9,033 nt of DNA, from the NCBI GenBank assembly GCA_905369775.1, contig CAJPJR010000076.1, positions 1-9,033 of the forward strand, given 5' to 3'. A program made the translations under genes and the position numbers. Numbering within the stretch: position 1 is the first letter of the stretch; each line of letters begins with the position of its first letter. Positions 4,658 to 9,033 of the stretch are shown piece after piece. The notes under the pieces are model-generated. The model saw only the letters and a program-made list of their open reading frames with translations. It ran no database searches and had not been told where the DNA came from. Origin of the DNA: Prevotellaceae bacterium UBA1746 (GTDB taxonomy: Bacteria > Bacteroidota > Bacteroidia > Bacteroidales > Bacteroidaceae).

Positions 4658-6403
4658 TTAGAGTCCGAGACTCTTCTTCACGGCCTCCACTTTTTGGAGA
4701 GCCTCGGCGCGAACCGCCTTGTAGCATTTCGGGCATTCCATCTCTCCGCGTACTTCAATATAGAATTTAATCTTGGGTTCCGTGCCGGAAGGACGGACAC
4801 TGATTTTCGTACCGTCGGCAGTGAACCATTGCAGTACGTTGCTCGTAGTGGGGAAGTCGAGATCCGTTGTGTGTCCTTCAGCGTCGGTGGCTTTGAGCGT
4901 CTCGTAGTCCTTGGTGCAGACTACAGGCGAACCGGCGATTTCTTTCGGAGCATGCGTACGGAAGTTGTCCATCATGGCTTTGATTTCGTCAGCTCCGCTC
5001 TTACCGGGCTTCACGACATTGATTGTGTGGTTCAGCGAGAAACCATATTCGAGGTAGATGTCCATGAGCACATCGAAGAGGGTCTTGCCCTGATCCTTTG
5101 CCCATGCACAGATTTCTGCAAGCAGGGAGCAGGCAGACACGGCATCTTTGTCGCGCACAATGTCTTGTCCCATGAAACCGTAGCTCTCTTCACCACCGCC
5201 GATGTAAGTTTCTTTGCCTTCAAGCAGACGAATCGTGCGAGCGATCCATTTGAAACCAGTGTACACATCGTACATTTTGATGTGGTTCTTGTCGGCGATG
5301 GCCTTGATGAGCTCCGTGGTGACGATCGTCTTCACGATATATTCATCTCCCTTCATCTTGCCCATGGCGATGCGGTTCTTGATGATATAGTACAAGAAGA
5401 TCATGCACGTCTGGTTACCATCGATGAGTACCCATTCTCCTTCATTGTCTTTGCAAGCCATGCCTACGCGGTCGGCGTCGGGATCGGACGCCATCACAAT
5501 ATCGGCATTCAATTTCTTGGCCAGATTGAGCGCAAGTGTCAAGGCTTCGCCATTCTCAGGATTGGGAGATACGACTGTGGGGAAGTTGCCGTCCTTTACC
5601 ATCTGTTCGGGTACGGTGTGCACGTTCTCGAATCCCCAGAGTTTGAGCGAAGCGGGTACCAATACACGACCAGCTCCGTGAAGCGGCGTGTAGACAATGC
5701 ACAGATCTTTCTGTCGGCGAATGACTTCAGGATCGATACTCAGTTTGTGCACCTCGCTAAGGTAGAGGTCATCCACTTCCTTACCAATCGATTGAATCAG
5801 TGCCGGATTTCCCTCAAACTTTACATCGGCAAGCGATACTTTGTTCACTTCGTCGATGATGCCTTTGTCGTGGGGCGCCAATACTTGTGCGCCATCGTCC
5901 CAATAAGCCTTGTAGCCATTGTATTCGCGCGGGTTGTGGCTGGCCGTGATGTTCACGCCCGACTGGCAGCCGAAGTGACGAATGGCGAAAGAAACCTCAG
6001 GGGTGGGACGCAAATCGTCGAAAAGATAGACCTTGATCCCGTTGGCGGAGAAGACGTTGGCCACCGTTTCTGCAAACAAACGACTGTTGTTGCGGCAATC
6101 GTGCCCTACCACGACGGAAATCTCCTTACGATCGGCGAAATTCTTAAGCAGATAGTTGGCAAGTCCTTGTGTTGCAGCTCCTACAACATAAACGTTCATA
6201 CGATTGGTACCGGGTCCCATGATGCCACGGAGTCCTCCCGTTCCAAATTCCAACGTGCGATAGAAAGCATCGACAAGCGGGGTTTTGTCTTCCGCTTCAA
6301 TCATAGCCTTCACGGCCTTTTTCGTCTCTGCATCGTAGAGCGGAGAGTCAATCCACTGCTGAGCTGTAGCTGTGCACTGTGCAATGAGTTCTTTATTTTC
6401 CAT
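4658..6403 (-). CDS. Phosphoglucomutase / phosphomannomutase (alpha-D-phosphohexomutase)
   Basis: A 581-residue phosphohexomutase that interconverts hexose 1- and 6-phosphates through a phosphoserine enzyme, feeding glycogen, nucleotide-sugar and cell-surface glycan synthesis. All four active-site elements are present: TASHNP (153-158) with the phosphorylated Ser155, the Mg-binding loop DPDADR (307-312), the sugar-binding loop GEESYG (404-409), and the phosphate-binding RPSGTEPK (537-544) near the C-terminus. FGTGGLRG (53-60) is the N-terminal signature of the long (about 570-600 aa) bacterial group that includes B. subtilis PgcA. GEES favours glucose-phosphate use, but glucose/mannose preference cannot be settled here. 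A CPKC pair at 557-560 in the tail is unusual, though isolated. The ATG at 6403 follows an A-rich leader and a -7 element (6443-6451). The gene stands alone between dnaB and its own terminator. The opposite strand is open over the whole gene, which is a composition effect. Confidence 0.95.
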   Translation of the reverse strand: MENKELIAQCTATAQQWIDSPLYDAETKKAVKAMIEAEDKTPLVDAFYRTLEFGTGGLRGIMGPGTNRMNVYVVGAATQGLANYLLKNFADRKEISVVVGHDCRNNSRLFAETVANVFSANGIKVYLFDDLRPTPEVSFAIRHFGCQSGVNITASHNPREYNGYKAYWDDGAQVLAPHDKGIIDEVNKVSLADVKFEGNPALIQSIGKEVDDLYLSEVHKLSIDPEVIRRQKDLCIVYTPLHGAGRVLVPASLKLWGFENVHTVPEQMVKDGNFPTVVSPNPENGEALTLALNLAKKLNADIVMASDPDADRVGMACKDNEGEWVLIDGNQTCMIFLYYIIKNRIAMGKMKGDEYIVKTIVTTELIKAIADKNHIKMYDVYTGFKWIARTIRLLEGKETYIGGGEESYGFMGQDIVRDKDAVSACSLLAEICAWAKDQGKTLFDVLMDIYLEYGFSLNHTINVVKPGKSGADEIKAMMDNFRTHAPKEIAGSPVVCTKDYETLKATDAEGHTTDLDFPTTSNVLQWFTADGTKISVRPSGTEPKIKFYIEVRGEMECPKCYKAVRAEALQKVEAVKKSLGL

Positions 6404-6442
6404 ACTGTGTTATGGCAAAGTTTGTTTGTTGTTTGCTTGTCG

Positions 6443-6451
6443 GCAAATTTA
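6443..6451 (-). promoter_or_regulatory. Probable -7 element of the phosphohexomutase promoter
   Basis: The minus strand reads TAAATTTGC, a full match to the TAnnTTTG -7 consensus. It lies 39 bp before the ATG at 6403, giving a leader of about 30 A-rich nt without a Shine-Dalgarno site. No TTTG lies at the ideal 19-nt spacing; CAAA on the plus strand at 6464-6467 is only 12 nt away. The TTTGC of the element also forms a short inverted repeat with GCAAA just downstream (6432-6436 and 6443-6447). The rest of the 6404-6571 gap shows no gene. Confidence 0.5.
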
Positions 6452-6571
6452 CAATTTCCGCTGCAAATAAGCGAATCAAGCCCTGCATTATTCGTTAAAC
6501 GCTTAGCTTGTATCCCTTCGATCATCGCAAGCAGCATCTTGTAACCGGCATTTACTCTGGACGCGACTCCC

Positions 6572-8131
6572 TTAGAACGGCACCACACTCCCCTCTCCCG
6601 GTGGGAAAGGCGTCATGCTGTCTCCGGGCAGCGGCGCGAAGTCAGCATCTGTGATCGGGCCTCCTCCCATCGGAGGGAGACCTCCGCTATCCGTTGTGCC
6701 GGGGAGCGGGAATGAGCTGTTTTCGTCCATATTCTCAAAGCGGGTATATTTCCCTTTGAACGTCAACAACACATCGCCGACAGCACCATTTCTGTGCTTT
6801 GCAATGATAATCATGGCCTTGCCACGCAGGTCGTTGCCATTCTCATCTCGGTAGATGCGGTAATACTCCGGACGGTGGATAAAAAGCACCATATCGGCAT
6901 CCTGCTCGATGGCACCGGATTCACGCAAGTCGGAAAGCTGCGGTCGGTGGTCGTCCGCTCCACCGGCTCCGGGGCGATTTTCCACACCACGATTCAACTG
7001 TGAGAGTGCGAGAATCGGGATGTTCAACTCTTTGGCCAGTCCCTTGAGCGAACGACTGATGGTAGATACTTCTTCTTGACGGCTACCGAAGTTCATGCCC
7101 GAAGCGTTCATCAGCTGCAGATAGTCGATCATGATGAGTTTCACTCCGTGCTCTCTCACAAGACGACGTGCTTTCGTGCGCAATTCAAAGACAGAAAGCG
7201 CCGGCGTGTCGTCGACAAACAACGGCTTGCCATAGAGATCTTTAATTTTACTGTCCAGCTGCGCCCACTCGTGCGGCTCGAGTTGTCCACTTTTGATCTT
7301 CGTACCTTCGATCTCACAGGTGTTTGAAATCACACGATTGACCAATTGCACGTTCGACATTTCGAGAGAAAACAACGCAACGGGGATGCCTTGTTCCACC
7401 GCTATGTTCTTCGCCATAGACAATGCGAAGGCTGTTTTTCCCATGGCCGGACGTGCTGCAAGAATCACCAAATCAGAGTTTTGCCATCCGGACGTCATTT
7501 TGTCCAAGTCGCGGTACCCTGACGCAATACCCGACATACCGTCAGAACGCTCCGCCGCCTTGTGCAACATGTCGTAGGCATCATTGATGATCGGATCAAT
7601 CTGGCTGTAATCCTTCTTCATGTTGAGCTGAGAGAGTTCGAACAACTCGCCTTCCGCCTGCTGCATCAGCTCATCAATATCCTGCGTCGGATCAAAAGCC
7701 TTCTCTTGCACTCCACTGGTGTAGCGAATGAGGTCGCGTGCCGTGGCCTTTTGCGCAATGATGCGGGCATGGTATTCGATATGGGCGGCCGAGACGACCC
7801 CTTGCGTCAGTTGTGCCAGATAAACGGGGCCTCCGGCTTCTTCAAAATGGTTGGTCTGCCGCAATTGCTCGCTGACGGTGAGCAAGTCGAGTGGCTTTTG
7901 CTCTATATTCAACCGACGAATTGCTTCGAAGATCAACTGGTGACGCGGATCGTAGAAGCTTTCCGGTTTGAGAATCTCACTCACCTGCGAATAGGCGTCT
8001 TTTTCCAGCAGCAGGGCGCCGAGCACCACGCGCTCGAAGTCTAATTCCTGAGGCTGCAAACGCCCGAAGCTGTCTTGCACCGGAGCGTCTGCCTTTTTGC
8101 GCTTAGGTGCGCGAGAAGAAGGTTGTGGCAT
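6572..8131 (-). CDS. dnaB: Replicative DNA helicase DnaB
   Basis: This 519-residue hexameric helicase unwinds DNA ahead of the replication fork and recruits primase. The N-terminal collar domain (about 30-130, starting ELDFERVVLGALLLEKDAY) is joined by a linker helix to a RecA-like ATPase: Walker A ARPAMGKTA (226-234), FSLEMSNVQLVNR (254-266), Walker B LIMIDYLQL (332-340), LSQLNRGVE (376-384), the DLRESGAIEQDADMV segment (401-415), and KHRNG (445-449) with the arginine-finger region. There is no intein or interruption. The first 25 or so residues are basic and polar (SSRAPKRKKADAP), and the last 45 are a disordered Pro/Gly-rich tail ending SVVPF. The ATG at 8131 gives the usual N-terminus. 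The 116-bp gap upstream holds no clear -7/-33 pair and no strong terminator. The next gene downstream (the mutase) appears to have its own promoter. Confidence 0.98.
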   Translation of the reverse strand: MPQPSSRAPKRKKADAPVQDSFGRLQPQELDFERVVLGALLLEKDAYSQVSEILKPESFYDPRHQLIFEAIRRLNIEQKPLDLLTVSEQLRQTNHFEEAGGPVYLAQLTQGVVSAAHIEYHARIIAQKATARDLIRYTSGVQEKAFDPTQDIDELMQQAEGELFELSQLNMKKDYSQIDPIINDAYDMLHKAAERSDGMSGIASGYRDLDKMTSGWQNSDLVILAARPAMGKTAFALSMAKNIAVEQGIPVALFSLEMSNVQLVNRVISNTCEIEGTKIKSGQLEPHEWAQLDSKIKDLYGKPLFVDDTPALSVFELRTKARRLVREHGVKLIMIDYLQLMNASGMNFGSRQEEVSTISRSLKGLAKELNIPILALSQLNRGVENRPGAGGADDHRPQLSDLRESGAIEQDADMVLFIHRPEYYRIYRDENGNDLRGKAMIIIAKHRNGAVGDVLLTFKGKYTRFENMDENSSFPLPGTTDSGGLPPMGGGPITDADFAPLPGDSMTPFPPGEGSVVPF

Positions 8132-8247
8132 AACAATAAGATCGTGATTGAGGTGAAAAGAGATCGCAACGGATTAACACCGTAGTTGCAGCATAGACCG
8201 ACGGGAAATGCTTGTGTCACCGAATTGCACTATATAAATAAGGAGTA

Positions 8248-9033
8248 TCAGGGCTCAACGTGCCGATAACATCCCATATCTGACTTACCGCCTTTCGTTT
8301 GCGATTTTCCGTTACGGTCGAAAGGGAAAGTCTGTTGCGTCACTGCGAAATCTGCCTTCCCGACAGCTGCTGATTTGGCGTCGAGGGTAAAGACAAACAG
8401 CAACTTCTGCAAATCGAAACTCGGGTTGAAATTCCCGGCTTGGCGGCGCTTTTCGGGTGAATCCTCCTCAAACAAGCAGTTACGGAAGTGTTCGCCCTTG
8501 GTCGGTTTGGGCGTATTGAGCAAGCAATGCGAGAAATCATAGTTGAAAGCATCGTTCTTGTAACGCGTAGAAGACTCTCTCAAGAGATCATCGTTGTTGT
8601 ATCCACTGATGATGCAGTTGACAAACGACGCTCGTTCCAGAGGGGCACGGCTTCCCTTCCCGTAATTACTGAAATGCAGCGCGACACCGCGATCCCCCGC
8701 CAGGGCATAGAATTGGCCGATGGTGCAATGGACAAATTCGTTGCGCCCGCCGACAAGACGCACGCAGTCTCCGGCTGCATTTGTGATCTGGCTGTTGCCT
8801 ACATTCACCGCGCATTGACGGGCATACAGCCCATCTCCACCGACATTATGGATCAGAGAATTGCGCAATATAAGTTTCTGGAAATCAACAGACGAAGAGT
8901 CGCAACGTATACCAAAATCTCCACTATGGATCTCGCAATGGTCCAGGACATTGTCACGGCTTTTTGCAGTGAAGACCACCCCGCCCCATTGTCCGGGAAT
9001 GCGGTCGTAGGGTTGATTGCTGAACATATAGCC
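8248..9033 (-). CDS. Right-handed parallel beta-helix protein (partial, N-terminus off right edge)
   Basis: The frame is open through 9033 (Gly-Tyr precede the first visible Met), so only the last 261 residues are present. They show repeated short strands with turns: GGVVFTAKSRDNVLDHCEI, SSVDFQKLILRNSLIHNVGGDGLYARQ, NSQITNAAGDCVRLVGG, ASFVNCIISGYNND, HCLLNTPK, NCLFEED. This is the coil pattern of PbH1-type beta-helix proteins, in which polar residues mark turns and Asn/Cys/Ile stack inside. The end, SAAVGKADF...DRNGKSQTKGGKSDMGCYRHVEP, matches the usual close of such Bacteroidota proteins (SPAIDAG...D.DG..R...PD.GAYE). These proteins are generally exported, often as lipoproteins, and may bind or cleave glycans. 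The signal sequence and any catalytic residues lie outside the window, so no enzymatic function is assigned. The stop codon is TGA at 8248. Confidence 0.85.
   Translation of the reverse strand, partial: GYMFSNQPYDRIPGQWGGVVFTAKSRDNVLDHCEIHSGDFGIRCDSSSVDFQKLILRNSLIHNVGGDGLYARQCAVNVGNSQITNAAGDCVRLVGGRNEFVHCTIGQFYALAGDRGVALHFSNYGKGSRAPLERASFVNCIISGYNNDDLLRESSTRYKNDAFNYDFSHCLLNTPKPTKGEHFRNCLFEEDSPEKRRQAGNFNPSFDLQKLLFVFTLDAKSAAVGKADFAVTQQTFPFDRNGKSQTKGGKSDMGCYRHVEP

Noticed and set aside
4581..4736. N-terminal extension of nudC up to ATG 4736
   Set aside because: The 52 extra residues are Ser/Gly/Arg-rich, are encoded by the mutase 3' end and its terminator hairpin, and have no counterpart in NudC proteins; MNKWFIFYQ at 4580 is the natural start.
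4628..6544. 638-codon open frame on the plus strand opposite the phosphohexomutase gene
   Set aside because: It lies antisense to a gene with all active-site motifs; its translation shows no recognisable domain, and it also crosses the terminator and the promoter gap. It is a codon-composition effect.
7562..8044. 160-codon plus-strand frame opposite dnaB
   Set aside because: It is antisense to the N-terminal half of dnaB and has no motif or start context of its own.
8132..8247. Inverted repeat GCAAC...GTTGC upstream of dnaB as an operator or terminator
   Set aside because: It has only five pairs with an uneven interior and no T-run, which is expected by chance in a gap of this size.
1..9033. 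CRISPR array, insertion sequence or transposase
   Set aside because: No regularly spaced repeats, no terminal inverted repeats flanking a gene and no transposase or integrase motif were seen on either strand.

Overview
The window reads as chromosomal DNA of a member of the Bacteroidota, most likely the order Bacteroidales; genus cannot be fixed from the sequence. The reasons are two good matches to the Bacteroidota promoter -7 element (TAnnTTTG), A-rich start regions without Shine-Dalgarno sites, and protein types typical of the group: a Bacteroidales-style radical-SAM peptide cassette, a DbpA-like helicase, and a beta-helix surface-type protein beside dnaB. Every supported gene lies on the minus strand, so transcription runs from high to low coordinates.

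In transcription order: (1) 9033-8248, the C-terminal part of a right-handed beta-helix protein that runs off the right edge. (2) 8131-6572, dnaB, the replicative helicase. (3) 6403-4658, a phosphoglucomutase/phosphomannomutase with a good -7 element upstream and a strong 13-bp hairpin terminator downstream. (4) 4580-3798, nudC, NADH pyrophosphatase, whose start codon lies only 17 bp past that terminator. (5) An intergenic region of about 330 bp with the best promoter in the window (TTTG-N19-TAACTTTGC) and a long leader. (6) A tightly coupled operon 3464-1188: DEAD-box helicase (motif II is DEYD, DbpA-type RNA-binding tail), a DUF4375/DMP19-type protein overlapping it by ATGA, and smpB overlapping that by 8 bp. 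This is an RNA/ribosome-themed unit. (7) An A+T-richer stretch, about 1150-1, with a 63-aa candidate RiPP precursor (Cys-x-Cys-x-Cys-x-Cys core) followed by a radical-SAM peptide maturase that runs off the left edge.

The housekeeping part is ordinary. The left edge is the accessory and most interesting part. A short peptide with four alternating cysteines and a following radical-SAM enzyme (CxxxCxxC, GGEP), separated by a perfect 12-13 bp hairpin, look like the 5' end of a ribosomally synthesised, post-translationally modified peptide cluster. It resembles the 'GG-Bacteroidales' radical-SAM systems, but the usual Gly-Gly leader boundary is missing. The remaining partners (protease, exporter, accessory proteins) would lie beyond position 1.
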